The notes under the pieces: generated by a model | Seen by the model: only the letters and a program-made list of their open reading frames with translations | The model's database searches: none | Told to the model about the DNA's origin: nothing | Position numbers and translations under genes: made by a program | Assembly: GCF_017654505.1 (NCBI RefSeq) | Contig: NC_054534.1 | Coordinates: 45,793,226-45,857,225, forward strand | DNA: 64,000 nt | DNA from: Polyodon spathula | Lineage: Eukaryota > Chordata > Actinopteri > Acipenseriformes > Polyodontidae | Reading direction: 5' to 3' | Shown here: in pieces, positions 23,564 to 34,876 of the stretch | Numbering within the stretch: the stretch's first letter is position 1 | Layout: each line of letters begins with the position of its first letter

Positions 23564-23664
23564 TGGTGTTAGGGGTGGGATTTAACAGTGCCTCCAAGCG
23601 TCAGACCAGGAGAGGTGTTGTGTGTGTAAAAAAAAAAAAAAACACAACAACAACTACAAAAAAA

Positions 23665-24339
23665 ATGGGATGGAAGGAGGATAAAGAGGTGAGGGACAGG
23701 GAGGAGGGGTGCCGCCTAAGGGCCAGACATCCCCGGCGATGTAACAAGCCCTTGCCGGGGTGCCTCCTCTGCGACCAGGACCATCTGTTTGCCAACTGTC
23801 CCTTCCGCTGCCCCTACCAAGAGGGAGAGGAGGAACTTGCACAGGAGAGGAAGGTGAGGAGGAGGCAGAGAAGGGGAAAGGGGAAGAGGACCACAGAGTG
23901 TCCACCACCCAAGTCTCCACCAGCAGGGGAAGAATGCCTGCTGGTGTTGCCTCCAAAGGGAGAGGAGCCATCTCCAGCACCAGAGGGAGTGGAGCCATTG
24001 CTGTCGTCTCTAGCGCCAAAGGGAGAGGTCCCACTGCTGTCTCCAGAGCCGCACCAGTCCCCTGCAAGTGAAGGAGAGCAGCACCAGTCCCCTGCAAGTG
24101 AGGGAGAGCTGCACCAGTCCCCTGTAACAAGGGTAGACTACACGCCGCTCTCACCTCCGTTGCCAGGAGACTACACGCCACCTCCACCGCCAGGAGACTA
24201 CATGCTTCCACCACCTCCACCGGCAGGCGCAGAGCAGCAGGAGCTGCCTCTTCCTCCGCCACCTCCACCAGCAGGCGCAGAGCAGCAGGAGTTGCCTCTG
24301 CCTCCGCCACTTCCACCGGCAGGAGCAGAGCAGCAGTAG
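23665..24339 (+). pseudogene. gag-like protein with CCHC zinc knuckle and proline-rich repeats
   Basis: From the ATG at 23665 the frame encodes 224 residues. The first 15 residues are rich in Lys, Glu and Asp. Residues 33-45 form a zinc knuckle C-x2-C-x3-H-x4-C (CLLCDQDHLFANC), followed by a basic RRRQRRGKGKR stretch (about 73-84). The rest is proline- and glutamate-rich repeats such as HQSPASEGE and LPPPPPPAGAEQQE. An ATG at 23563 in the same frame overlaps the presumed primer-binding site, so the later start is preferred. A TAG at 24337 ends it, but the same repeats continue for 350 bp. A nucleocapsid-like role in an LTR retroelement is inferred; no protease or RT follows. Confidence 0.45.
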
Positions 24340-24600
24340 CTGCCTCTCCCTCCACAACCTCCACCGGCAGGAGCAGAGCAGCAGGAGCTGCCTCTGCCTC
24401 CGGCACCAGCAGAGGGTGAATGCCTGCTGGGTCCCTGTCCACCAGCAGAGGGTGAATGCCTGCTGGTATCACTTTCCCCCCACCAGCAGAGGGTGAATGC
24501 CTGCTGGTATCACTTCCCCCACCAGCAGAGGGTGAATGCCTGCTGGTGTCACTTCCCCCACCAGCAGAGGATGAACGCCTGCTGGTATCACTTCCCCCAC
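24040..24600 (+). repeat. three adjoining minisatellites (30, 48 and 39 bp units)
   Basis: About three 30-bp units around GCACCAGTCCCCTGCAAGTG lie at 24045-24122. About four 48-bp units around GCAGAGCAGCAGGAGCTGCC lie at 24200-24400. About five units around AGAGGGTGAATGCCTGCTGG start at 24411, 24447, 24488, 24527 and 24566, the last three spaced at 39 bp. The first arrays keep the reading frame of the gag-like ORF; the third contains spacings that are not multiples of three. Confidence 0.85.
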
Positions 24601-24699
24601 CATCACAAGGAGAGGAGCTGGAGCTTCCTCTGCCTCCATCACTATCAGGGGGAGAGGAGCAGGAGCTGTCTCTCTCTGCACCAGAAGGACCAGGACTAG

Positions 24700-25470
24700 A
24701 TGCTGGCGGTCCTCAGCAGCCCTTGTATAAGCTACTGAGGGAAGCACGGGGAAGAACCGCAGTGGATGGAAAGAGGGCCATCACCCGCACCCCAGCTTGT
24801 CCTAATTCCCTGCCACACATGGTGATATGCTTTCCCAGAGACGGCCTGACCAGATGGCAGGTCGGAAGAGGAAGTCATCCACTTTGGGGAAAGAACATAG
24901 ATGCAGTACTGTTTTTGAATAGTGAACACTTGTCTGGACATTCACTCTGTACACACCCCACTAATGGCCATCTCCGTGGTCCATTAGTAGTGTAGTTTCA
25001 CCCTGTTCTGACAGATTTCATTGACTGCATCAGTGCTAGAATGCCCTCATTTGTTTAAATGACTGTCAATCATCAAGACCGGCACCGACAGTGCACTTTC
25101 ATTTGCCGACTACATTCAAAGTGCCTACTTTGAAATTAGTGGGTTAAGGTGTGTGTAAGCTTTTACTATAGGTATACAGTGACAGTTACTAGTTTGATTT
25201 GAAAATGGAAACACTTTTGAATATTGTGCACAATAATGGTCGATTTCACCCACTCTCTGCTTGAACTGAAAAATTAAGATAAAAAAAAAAAAACTATATG
25301 CTTTCTAAAATAAACATCGATATCGTCGATTTGGTGAAAAAACAAAAATCGAATAGTAGCAAGCCTAATCTCGTATTAATGAGAATTGACTGTCCTCCTG
25401 TAAATATTAACAATATTGTAACTTGTCAATGTGGCACCACGATCTATTTTGTGTTAACTGTCTAGGATAA
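24700..25470. other. no recognisable feature
   Basis: No supported coding or repeat sequence. No second LTR matching 23090-23563 was seen here. Confidence 0.4.
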
Positions 25471-25475
25471 TTAAC

Positions 25476-25476
<1 letters not shown>

Positions 25477-25520
<44 letters not shown>

Positions 25521-25541
25521 GTAATAATAATAATAATAATA
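25477..25541. repeat. (TAA)n microsatellite
   Basis: About 65 bp of AAT/TAA triplets with one interruption. Confidence 0.95.
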
Positions 25542-26224
25542 AAAAACCTGCTAAAAATCATTTAGTTTCAATTTAAAATAATCTTTTATTCACATTGTAC
25601 ACCAATGTGTACAATGCAGCAGCATGGTTTGTTTTGTGTTACTGGTAGCCTACAGCAGGCTAAAGTAAAAAGAAAGTGTGCTAGTTATTCATGTGATTTT
25701 ACTACTGTACTATATACTGTATAGGCCTATTGTACAGATTTATATTTTTTTTACATAATGTAATGTGTAGCCTACAAAAAATACATTAGTGTTAATTCTT
25801 AGATGTATGTGTGCGATTTTATTATATATTTTTAAAATATGTTTTTCTAAACCCGACACCTCCTTATGTCAGACCAACATGTTCAATTTAGTGAGGGTCT
25901 GCTGTGTGATTATGAAAAGATTTTTGATAAAAACACATTTGCTTTGGGGTGGTAGTGGGGGCCCCACTATAGAATCTAATGGGGAAAAAAAAACTGACTG
26001 TTATTATTTATTAATGCTAGAGATCATGCTAAGATGACCTAACAAATACTTTAATTAGTATATTGCGGCTCTCTTCATTAACATATTTTCTCTTAGTACA
26101 TACGACAAAATGTAGACTTTGCTAAGTGTTGCAACGAAAATGCAAATTGCTGTATGTTTGGGCTGCGTTGTACTGTCCCATCTTAGTACATCTACTCTTG
26201 AGTCGTGAGGGATCTTCATAGATT

Positions 26225-26283
26225 TCACCCCTTCCTCTTCCTCTTCCCCTTCCTCTTCCTCTTCCTCTTCCTCTTCCCCTTCG
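26225..26283. repeat. (CCTCTT)n pyrimidine tract
   Basis: About ten CCTCTT or CCCCTT units. It creates a long Glu-rich open frame on the minus strand that I regard as non-coding. Confidence 0.9.
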
Positions 26284-26622
26284 GCTAGTGGAAAACAAAG
26301 AAAAACAAAATGGAGAACAAAGGACAAAGGCTTTCCAGCCCCTTTTTAATGGCTGGTGACCAATATTAATTGCTAATCAATGTGTCAATTAACAGCTGGC
26401 CATCTGCTACATATTAAGTTTCAATTAGGCAGGGAAGGACTGCCTAGCACACATTATGTTTTTACAAAATGTAAACATTTGTATTTATAAAATAGTTTCT
26501 TGCACCGTGACAATCCAAGTACCACAATAGATAAGCTTATCCTGAGGTGAAACTGTCTATCTTGAGCTAGAACAGATGTAAATAAGGTAGCCGGCTTCAG
26601 GCACATTCAGGGTACTCCATAG

Positions 26623-26818
26623 CAGGGGTAGGCCACCCTGGTCCTGGAGTGCCACAGACACTTGTGGTTTTTGTTTTAACCAAGCCCTAATTGATTCAAT
26701 GATTGGCTTAATTGGTCAGAATTACCATGTGTTCCAGGTATTTAGCAGTTGATGATTAAGAGATACCTACAAAACCTGTAGGATTGTGGAACTCCAAGAC
26801 CAGGGTTGCCTACCCCTG
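26623..26818. mobile_element. hAT-type MITE, 196 bp
   Basis: The left end CAGGGGTAGGCCACCCTGG is mirrored at the right by CCAGGGTTGCCTACCCCTG. The flanking 8-mers CTCCATAG and CCCTATAT match at 5 of 8 positions, consistent with an old 8-bp hAT target duplication. No ORF. Confidence 0.8.
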
Positions 26819-28240
26819 CCCTATATGGTTCTCTGATTGTGTCTTTTAAACAAATACAGTTTAATGGCAACAATATTTCCGCTTGTAGCTTTTTACATAT
26901 TCTAAAGTAGTGCAAAGCTTTACAATAATATTCTTGCCGTCCAGTGTTCTCTGAACCATATTACCCATTGATTTTCCCCAAATCTTCAGTCCTCCCAGCA
27001 AGACTGGAAATCTTTAAAGGTGGCCACAGGGCCCGGGATTGACTGCTGCACATCACAAGTGTGGGTTGCAGTCTCAAGTACCTGATATCTGCAAGATACT
27101 TGAACTCTGGTAGCAGGTTTCCCATCTTTGCATTCCAGTTCTCACAAGTGAGCTCATATTATTTGATGTGATACATCACATTCCATTCATTTAACTTTTT
27201 CACATTGTCTTTTATAACATTTAAATGAGAAAAGGATAATCCATTAGTCTACAATGGTTTACCATATGTGAACATGCAGGGCATGAATTTGGTTCTGCTT
27301 GTGGCAGCACAGTTCTGCAATTTTGACATCCACACATTGATCTGGGTGTATGCAAATATGTCCCGCTTTTCAGGGAAAGTTCCCCACAGGGAGTAATAAT
27401 CCTGCACTATAATTATTTAGTTCATAAATTTCAATTTGATCAGAGAGGGCTATTTTGTTAGGTATCCCTTCCACTCAAAATATCTGAGTTGACCAGAATT
27501 CACTATTTTCATATCAGAGGTTTCCCAAGCCTCAGTACCCTTCAGATCATGTGGAGAACCCCAAGAGAAATTAAGTTGCTTCTGTCAAAACCATTTACTT
27601 TAGCAGCATAAGCCTTCCATTCAAAAGGAGTCATACAAGAGAGAAGGGGTTTGAGGCTCATTTGTATACTGTATGAAATTATTGTTTTCGGTTACTTTAC
27701 AAAATGCTTGGGTTGCAATATGTATAGTAACTCGACAGTATTTGCACACTTTCCTTTGCTGTCTTCCACAACGAAATCCCTATGGTCACGGACACATTTC
27801 TCTGGGTTTTTGTGTGTCTAGGAATTTTTTTACATTTTGCCACAGTTTGTAATTCTGTTTTATTCTATCTAACTGTAATATAGCTTCAAATCATGCAAAC
27901 AAACCTAAATCTCATTTTAATTCTTGCAGGCAGAGTATCCAATAGAAATGTAGGCATTCACTGACACTCAGTAGTTGGGGTGGGTTTAAAGTATGCAGAA
28001 TGAATCACTGATAGATACAAGTCAAGAAGGATGGACATTGCCCAACTGCACTGGTAGTTTGTTTGTGGGGTTTTTTGTAGTTTTTTTTAAAAGGGAAAGG
28101 GGTTAAGTCAATGTGAATTGAGTAACCATTTCCAGTGTTGTGGGTGTTTTATCGTTTCTATTGTTTAAAACCAAAAATCAGAAGCCATATTTATATGTTA
28201 GAGATAGATGACAAGTCTACCCCAGCAGCCATTTAGGACT
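26819..28240. other. long stretch without a recognisable gene
   Basis: Unique-looking sequence. One minus-strand frame over about 27570-26960 has fewer stops than chance would suggest but no family resemblance I can name. Confidence 0.4.
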
Positions 28241-29330
28241 TTAGAACATAAGAACATAAGAAAGTTTACAAACGAGAGGAGGCCATTCGGCCCATCTTGC
28301 TCGTTTGGTTGTTAGTAGCTTATTGATCCCAAAATCTCATCAAGCAGCTTCTTGAAGGATCCCAGGGTGTCAGCTTCAACAACATTACTGGGGAGTTGAT
28401 TCCAGACCCTCACAATTCTCTGTGTAAAAAAGTGTCTCCTATTTTCTGTTCTGAATGCCCCTTTTTCTAAACTCCATTTGTGACCCCTGGTCCTTGTTTC
28501 TTTTTTCAGGCTGAAAAAGTCCCTTGGGTCGACACTGTCAATACCTTTTAGAATTTTGAATGCTTGAATTAGGTCGCCACGTAGTCTTCTATGTTCAAGA
28601 CTGAACAGATTCAATTCTTTTAGCCTGTCTGCATATGACATGCCTTTTAAGCCCGGAATAATTCTGGTCGCTCTTCTTTGCACTCTTTCTAGAGCAGCAA
28701 TATCTTTTTTATAGCGAGGTGACCAGAACTGCACACAATATTCAAGATGAGGTCTTACAAGTGCATTGTACAGTTTTAACATTACTTCCCTTGATTTAAA
28801 TTCAACACTTTTCACAATGTATCTGAGCATCTTGTTGGCCTTTTTTATAGCTTCCCCACATTGTCTAGATGAAGACATTTCTGAGTCAACAAAAACTCCT
28901 AGGTCTTTTTCATAGATTCCTTCTCCAATTTCAATATCTCCCATATGATATTTATAATGTACATTTTTATTTCCTGCGTGCAGTACCTTACACTTTTCTC
29001 TATTAAATGTCATTTGCCATGTGTCTGCCCAGTTCTGAATCTTGTCTAGATCATTTTGAATGACCTTTGCTGCTGCAACAGTGTTTGCCACTCCTCCTAC
29101 TTTTGTGTCGTCTGCAAATTTAACAAGTTTGCTTACTATACCAGAATCTAAATCATTAATGTAGATTAGGAATAGCAGAGGACCTAATACTGATCCCTGT
29201 GGTACACCGCTGGTTACCACACTCCATTCTGAGGTTTTTCCTCTAATCAGTACTTTCTGTTTTCTACATGTTAACCACTCCCTAATCCATGTACATGTGT
29301 TTCCTTGAATCCCAACTGCGTTCAGTTCAC
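28241..29330 (-). mobile_element. 5'-truncated non-LTR retrotransposon (jockey/CR1-like)
   Basis: The element reads on the minus strand and stops abruptly at about 29330, inside the RT domain, as usual for incompletely copied LINEs. The 3' end has CATTCGGCCCATCTTGCTCG and a short direct repeat GAACATAAGAACATAAG at 28262-28241. The RT C-terminal coding region is open throughout, so this is one of the youngest copies in the window. Confidence 0.88.
28312..29325 (-). CDS. LINE reverse transcriptase, C-terminal part, open frame
   Basis: An uninterrupted frame of about 337 codons runs from the truncation point to a stop at 28312, ending GSISY. It contains WLTCRKQKV, then SGVPQGSVLGPLLFLIYIND, then the catalytic FADDTK. 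The thumb and C-terminal region follow with RPHLEYCVQFWSP, VQRRATRIIPGL and HRRLRGDLIQAFKIL. These mark the jockey/CR1-like group of LINE reverse transcriptases, which prime cDNA on nicked genomic DNA. The first half of the RT and the endonuclease are absent, so there is no genuine start codon; translation from the GTG at 29220 is only a track convention. Not functional alone despite the open frame. Confidence 0.9.
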   Translation of the reverse strand: MNAVGIQGNTCTWIREWLTCRKQKVLIRGKTSEWSVVTSGVPQGSVLGPLLFLIYINDLDSGIVSKLVKFADDTKVGGVANTVAAAKVIQNDLDKIQNWADTWQMTFNREKCKVLHAGNKNVHYKYHMGDIEIGEGIYEKDLGVFVDSEMSSSRQCGEAIKKANKMLRYIVKSVEFKSREVMLKLYNALVRPHLEYCVQFWSPRYKKDIAALERVQRRATRIIPGLKGMSYADRLKELNLFSLEHRRLRGDLIQAFKILKGIDSVDPRDFFSLKKETRTRGHKWSLEKGAFRTENRRHFFTQRIVRVWNQLPSNVVEADTLGSFKKLLDEILGSISY

Positions 29331-30900
29331 TTTAGTATAAAGCATGTGCCAACCCAAGCTCAGGATTAAATTGACCATCAACCAATCTAAAGATACTTAT
29401 TGGGATGCAGTGTAGATTTTTGGTTTGTGTGGTTGTGACCTAAAAAAAAGGTAAAAGGGGGAAATCCTAATGGACACTTTTTGATTCAGTCAAACTATAT
29501 ATTACAACACGTACATGTGGTGACAGGCAGGATCATGTCATCACTTGCTCTGTGTTGCTGTTGAATGTGCATAAAATGCCTGCACTGCCAAAAAAGATTA
29601 GAAAAGAGAATAGGAAACACTGTAGAAAACAGAAAACAATCATGTGTTAAACCTAAATAAACCACGTTTTGTCTCCAATTTACATGGAAAAATGTATGGC
29701 AATGCTTTGTTTTTTTCATATTACATGTCTGTAATTGATTTGGCATGACATCTGAATTAAATGCAACTTATTTACATAACATAGCTTATAAATAAATATA
29801 CCTCTTCTTTTAAACAATACTTTGCTTTGAAGAAAAAATTATATGCACAATTTAATTAAAATGTCAATGTATTTTAATGTCTTAAAAAACAACTCCATAT
29901 AGGCAGATTAAAGAAAAGTGAGGCTTGTTGTTTAACACTGGGATCAGTTTAATCTTCTGTACAAAGATATGGATTTAGAAAACAAATTCTTATGTATTCT
30001 AGGATACTCATGACAATCACATCTGAAAAATGTTTTTCAAAACAATTCATGCTGTTAAAAAAACTTCTAACTTAATCCTTTGTAAGTGCTTGAGATGACA
30101 TTCATTATGTAAAAGTTATCAGTTATTTTATATACACATTATCTGGTTAATGTTTTGTGAAAATAACATCCATAAAATTGCTTTGGGATTTGTATTTATG
30201 TATTCAATGCAACTTTGAAACAATAGAAGTTTTAATCTGACAGCTAAGAGATTGGTATCCATTGGAACAGCTCAGCTTTGTGCCAGAGCCTGGTAGCTCA
30301 GTGCAGGTGGTGTTAAACCCAAGCACCATTAGATACTATTTCTGATACCACGCAATATGTAGTATTTTTAACAATATGAATAATCAGACTGAATAATCTA
30401 AAACTGCTTGGGAAATGCCACTAATGAGGCCTCTGATATTTATCATGGATTCACTAAGGGGTGCTAAATTTGCCACTGCCTTTACTATGTGCTAAAATGA
30501 CCAGCAAATGGAAGCAGACAGTAATGATTTTCACTATAAAAGGCATTTTCCTTTTAAAGTCTGCATTTGTCCTACCACTGATCATTCCTCAGATAAAAAA
30601 GCTAAAGCCCACATAAAGAAGAAATATTATTGAAGGTAAAGACTTTAACTTGGTCTCAATTCCTCAGAATTTCTGGATCATAGGATAGCTGACTAAATCC
30701 CGGGATCCCAACTGTTTAAAAATCTTACACTTGCTGCATTCGGTCTTTAGTTTTCTGTTCTCCGGGACATTCTTTGCAAAGTATACCTTCACCGCAACCA
30801 GGAGATTGTTGATCTTTCTGTCAGATATGGCGGCACCATATCTGAGTACCCTAAAGCATTTTCTGCCAAAGCAGCATCCCAGCTTACTTTAGATAATACC
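29331..30900. other. long stretch without a recognisable gene
   Basis: No coding motif, RNA gene or repeat boundary supported. The GCCTGGTAGCTCAGTGCAGG near 30290 resembles part of a tRNA D-arm but nothing around it folds as a tRNA. Confidence 0.4.
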
Positions 30901-31227
30901 CTCATAGACTGGTCCAACCTGATCCTGACCTCTTCAATTGGTTTTTCAGTGGCTTCCATGCAACCGCTTGTGGTGTATGCACTTCCACTACCCACTCCAC
31001 TTCTCTCTGCGCCAAAGCTGCCTCCTCATCAGCTTCATGTCTCCCTGCCCCTGCTATCAACTCCCCTCCTTCAGGAACCACCTCCCAGTAGTCAGTTACA
31101 CCTCTCCATTCTTCAGCCCTGCCTAACTCTTCAGTACTCACATGGCAGAGGCATCAAATTCTCCAGTGGCAGACTGATTTACAACAATTTTAACCCTTCA
31201 GTTAGCTCATCCAAACTATGCTATCAA

Positions 31228-31353
31228 AAACACAAGCCAAGTTAGTAGAAACAACTGGGGCAACCTTAAACTCCATCGGTTTTACAGCTGTGTCTATTTG
31301 GTTTGTGTTGGGCAAGGTTGCCCTAATGGTTTCTTGAAACTTGGCTTGTGTTT
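31228..31353. repeat. small foldback inside the DIRS-like region
   Basis: AAACACAAGCCAAGTT and nearby GGGGCAACCTT on the left are mirrored by AAGGTTGCCC and AACTTGGCTTGTGTTT on the right. Arms are about 40 bp with a loop of about 45 bp. It may be a tiny MITE inserted between the gag-like and RT-like parts. Confidence 0.75.
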
Positions 31354-31557
31354 ATGAGATCTCCACTTTAAATGACTGAGTACTTTTGATAACTTGTCAT
31401 TTTTTCACATTTCCAATGCGTTTTTGTTTCATATCTTATTTCCAGGCTTTCCAATGGATTCTCCCCTGAAAAAAAAAAAAAAATCCCATCATCCTCCCTA
31501 TGTTGTAAAAATCTGTACTAAAGAGACCTCAAGTCACCTGAGATAGCAAAAGGGGTC

Positions 31558-32350
31558 ATGAAGGGCCCCTTCTCCACCCCCCCCCCCCCCTTCTCTCAGT
31601 TACGAATCAGTCCCATCTGGATCGCAACTAGAAAAATCACAGGCAAGAAGCGCCTCATCATTGATTTCTTGGCCCTTCATAGTTTTTCCAGCAGCAGCAT
31701 CAATTCTCTCATTCCTTCAGACCAGTTTTCTCTTCACTACATCACCATCTCTGACTCTAGCCATTCTATTAAATCATTTGGATGGGGATCTTGGTTAGCC
31801 AGAGCAGACATTACCAATGCTTTCAAAGTTACGCCTTTACTCTATTCTCACCGTCATCCCTTTGGTGTCTTTTGGTAGGTGCAGTTCTACTTCTCAACTC
31901 CACTAACTTTCAGATGCCGCAGCAGCCCCAAGATCTGTGATTCCCTCTCCAAAGTCTGCTGGATTCTTCCAACATTCATTGCGTCCCTTATCTCCTGCAC
32001 TTACTGGACAACTTTCTTCTTATCTCTCCTCCCTCAGACCCCCAGCTCACTCATGAAACTCAGGTCCCTGTTCTCCACAGCCACAACCCCCTTTTAGAGG
32101 AGAAAACCATCGGTCCAGTCCACTCTCTTGAATTCCTCTGAATAACCTTGGACACTCTCAATTTCAAAACTCCCCCCCCCCCCAAGAAACTTGAACGTAT
32201 CTGCGCACTCATTTAATCCTTCCAAATGAACCACACTCAAGGCAGAACCTTCGTAACCCACCTGCTTACACTCTAAATGAAAATCTCAATGTCCACATCA
32301 ATATATCATCAGAAGCTCGGAAGTACATCAGGATGTTGCAGCTTTTCCTT
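31558..32350 (+). pseudogene. DIRS/Ngaro-type reverse transcriptase remnant
   Basis: From 31600 the frame gives RISPIWIATRKITGKKRLIID, LIPSDQFSLHYITI and GWGSWLARADITNAFKV. The last holds the Asp of RT motif A. It ends at HPFGVFW and a stop near 31878. After frame changes, EFLxITLDTLNFKTPPPPKK-like sequence appears at about 32130-32190. Then LISS-EARKYIRMLQLFLPS-like sequence follows near 32305-32355. The Y-x-DD box expected in between is not readable. Multiple frameshifts. Resembles the minus-strand fragment at the window start in type, though not a close copy. Confidence 0.65.
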
Positions 32351-33283
32351 CCTTTACAACAACTTTATTTATGCGCTGCATGAACTCTCACTTCATACGT
32401 ATACTTCCTCCATCGGCTTCAGCAGCATTTTTATTTTGCATTGGTGGCACAGATGCAGGGAGCCGGGGGGTCCTCTTTTGGGGTGAGTAAGTGATGATCA
32501 CTTCCCAATCTTAGGCCCAGCGGAGCTGGTCTAAACCTAGAGAAAGGTTCTCTGAGAGCCAGAGGGGACCCTAGGCATCTCCTAGGGGCAGCATACATGC
32601 TCCCTAGCCTTGCAGGCTGATCGGTTTGGTCTCACATCTGAGAGGGCGGCATCTCCCTAAGCCAGGGGGCAACCTTGCACTTTTCTCAAATCTCCATTTT
32701 CTATCACTTTTTCCTCTCAGGGCCAGTATACATACTCTCCCTGAGCCAGAGGGAAACCCTGTATTCTTTACTAATAACTTGCTTTCATCAATGCCACTGT
32801 TCCTCTCTGGCCCCTTTGCATGTTCATTTCATTCTCTCTTTCAGAATTCCTGTCACCCCACATGACTCCGTATTGGAGGTCTAGCCCTACCAATATCTCA
32901 AAGCTTAGGCATTCCTTGTTAGTTGGGGTGACTTCTAGTCTTCTCAAATGTAAACTCTGTCCTTCTTTTAATTTTTCCCTTGGGGGAAGTAACGCTTTCT
33001 TCCCAGCCTTGGAGGCTGATCAGTTCGGTCTCACCTCTGTGAGCCAAGTGGAAACCATGTCATCTTCTTAAAGTCACAAAAATATAATTCCTATTTCAAG
33101 TCCCAGGGCTTACTCCTTGCAGCCCTTACTCCTGTTCTGTGAATATCTGTTTCAGAAAATTTAAGTTGTCATGCTTATATATAGTTAAATATGTTGAATT
33201 TAATTAAAGGTACTTACATTTTATAGCAAGAAAGCATTTTATCCCTGGAACAGTTTTGGTGTGGATCAGTATATTGTTTCTAA

Positions 33284-33310
33284 AATAAGATTTTTTTTTT
33301 TTTTTTTTTT
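33284..33310. repeat. poly(T) tract
   Basis: About 25 T residues immediately before the piggyBac terminus. Confidence 0.9.
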
Positions 33311-33314
33311 ATGT

Positions 33315-34110
33315 TTAACACTAGAAGGACCGGAGATGTACTCATACCTAGAAGCCCTGCAGCAGTCTTTCTGACAGCTGTATTGAAAACATTGTATATA
33401 AATATTTATTTTACAAATCAAAGCAAGATAATGTAGATAAAAAACATATGAACAGACATCGGTTTACAACATACGGTACATATTTATAAAACTGAAATGA
33501 TAGCAATACATTTTTTACTTTTCAACAGCAATCAGTTTACTGTTAGATGAGCAAAAGCAACTGAACAACATAGATAAATAAACCTAAAAAAAAAAAAAAA
33601 ACATTTTACAGAAGCGCACAGCACAAGAAGTTATAAAAAAAGATTAATTTCTTTTTCTTTTTTTTTGACAAAAGGGTATTCCTTTACCTGAGCCTAAGTC
33701 TAATGCGCTTCACCACAGCACCTTTCTGCACAGGGCACAGCTGTCTGAAGTCAAATTTTTATTGCACTTGCCAACCTGGCACTGACGTCTCTTGTGGCTC
33801 TCAGAGGCGTTGCCAGCTTCAGCGGTGGGTACACGCTTTGCAGTCTCCCTCTGTTCCAAATGCTTCTTGCAAAGTTCCTGTGCTAACTGTAAAATATATT
33901 CACTCCTTGGTAAATTGTTCTCCGTGCATTCTTTGTAAAGTACCCAGGAGTTGATGGCTGCTAGGTCCAATACATTGTAAAACACCGGAACAGACCACCG
34001 TCAGGAGCCAGCTTTCACGGAATACTTCTGTGCCATCTGATCCAAAACATCAACTCCATATTTTGTTGTGTAGTAAAACTCCACAGTCTCTGGTATTTAT
34101 TTTCACTAGT
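33315..34110 (-). mobile_element. piggyBac 3' portion with terminus
   Basis: A TTAA at 33315-33318 followed by CACTAGAAGGACCGG resembles a piggyBac terminus. Transposase sequence reads toward it on the minus strand. The stretch 33320-33700 between them is AT-rich and non-coding. The 5' half is absent. Confidence 0.65.
33710..34110 (-). pseudogene. piggyBac-like transposase C-terminal half
   Basis: The minus-strand reading begins ETVEFYYTTKYGVDVLDQMA and continues YSVKAGS, a stop, then VFYNVLDLAAINSWVLYKE. The Cys-rich tail reads RRQCQVGKCNK and SCALCRK, a pattern like the C-terminal zinc-binding (RING/PHD-like) domain of piggyBac transposases. At least one stop is present near 34008. More intact than its relative at 5590-6016 but still a fragment. 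Confidence 0.82.
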
Positions 34111-34373
34111 CCTGATGCTAATCGACTGACCAAAGCAGCGCAGCTGGCAAGCAGGCGCCAGCCATCGAAAAGCTGATTGAAAACAATAGACTGTCAGTCA
34201 TTCACTCAGGCAGAGATAAGAGACTAATCTGATTACAGCTAAACACACTGCGGAATGGTAAATAAAAATAATAAAGTTGAATACCGTTCTGTATAATCAA
34301 AATACAATTGTTTTCTGTGTGGCCGTCAATGTGACTGCTCTCGGGGGTGTTTAGTTATAATGTAATGTATCTC

Positions 34374-34871
34374 TGTGGCAAAGCGTAAGCCTTGCACAAT
34401 GGAATATGTAGTTTATTGTATGTTTTTGTGTTAATTGTTAATATTGATTTAATTGTTTAGCTGCTGTGGCGCTCCGCTGGGGACGATTACCCGTCTGCGT
34501 GGAGCAGCAGCTGAAAGCAATCAGCTGTTCCCGCAGGCGGGTGGGCATGTCTCAGCGGAGCGTCAGTATAAAAGCATGGCGATCGCTGTGATAGGGGCTG
34601 CTGCAAGGCCTGCCGTTTTCACGGCACCTTTTGAGTTATAGTTTGGGGTAGTGTGTTTTATTTTGCACTTTTTGTACAGTTTGCTGTATCTGTCCTCTGT
34701 GCGTTACCATCGCTGGTAACGTCACATGACCGCCTTTATTTTACTTTCGTTTTCTGTTTGTTGTTAATAAATCCTGCGCGCCTGTGCCGGCGTTTCAACA
34801 CCAACCTCTGTCTCTCTGTATACTTGAACAGCGGCGACCCACACGCGTAACTCGAGGAAGACCCTGTCACA
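34374..34871 (+). mobile_element. solo LTR, family 2 copy D, with 5-bp TSD
   Basis: It starts TGTGGCAAAGCG and ends GACCCTGTCACA. Identical ATCTC 5-mers flank it at 34369-34373 and 34872-34876. A TATAAAAG box lies at 34567-34574 and AATAAA at 34766-34771. 498 bp, GC-richer than its surroundings. It shares the TGTGGCAAAG start with the inverted end of family 1 but little else, so I treat it as a separate family. Confidence 0.88.
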
Positions 34872-34876
34872 ATCTC

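Larger units (their letters stand above)
30940..33072 (+). mobile_element. second DIRS-like element, degenerate
   Basis: Plus-strand remnants include a proline-rich segment at 30950-31180, an RT region at 31558-32350, and a 3' non-coding part with duplicated blocks. CAGGCTGATCGGTTTGGTCT at about 32613 recurs as a near-copy about 399 bp downstream (33012). Repeated 3' blocks suit the split or internal repeats of DIRS/Ngaro elements. A C-tract at 31578-31590 and another at 32172-32183 break the frames. Confidence 0.6.

Noticed and set aside
23654..24472. 272-codon minus-strand frame
   Set aside because: Antisense shadow of the proline-rich repeats of the gag-like ORF; low-complexity Ala/Leu/Val composition follows from the repeat.
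26055..26327. Glutamate-rich open frame on the minus strand
   Set aside because: Created by the CCTCTT pyrimidine tract; no domain or splice context.
26960..27570. Possible host exon or pseudogene on the minus strand
   Set aside because: Fewer stops than expected, but at least four remain, no known domain appears, and no splice sites frame it convincingly.
30280..30330. Possible tRNA gene (TGGTAGCTCAGTGCAGGTGG)
   Set aside because: Only a D-arm-like string; no anticodon arm, T-arm or acceptor pairing can be traced.
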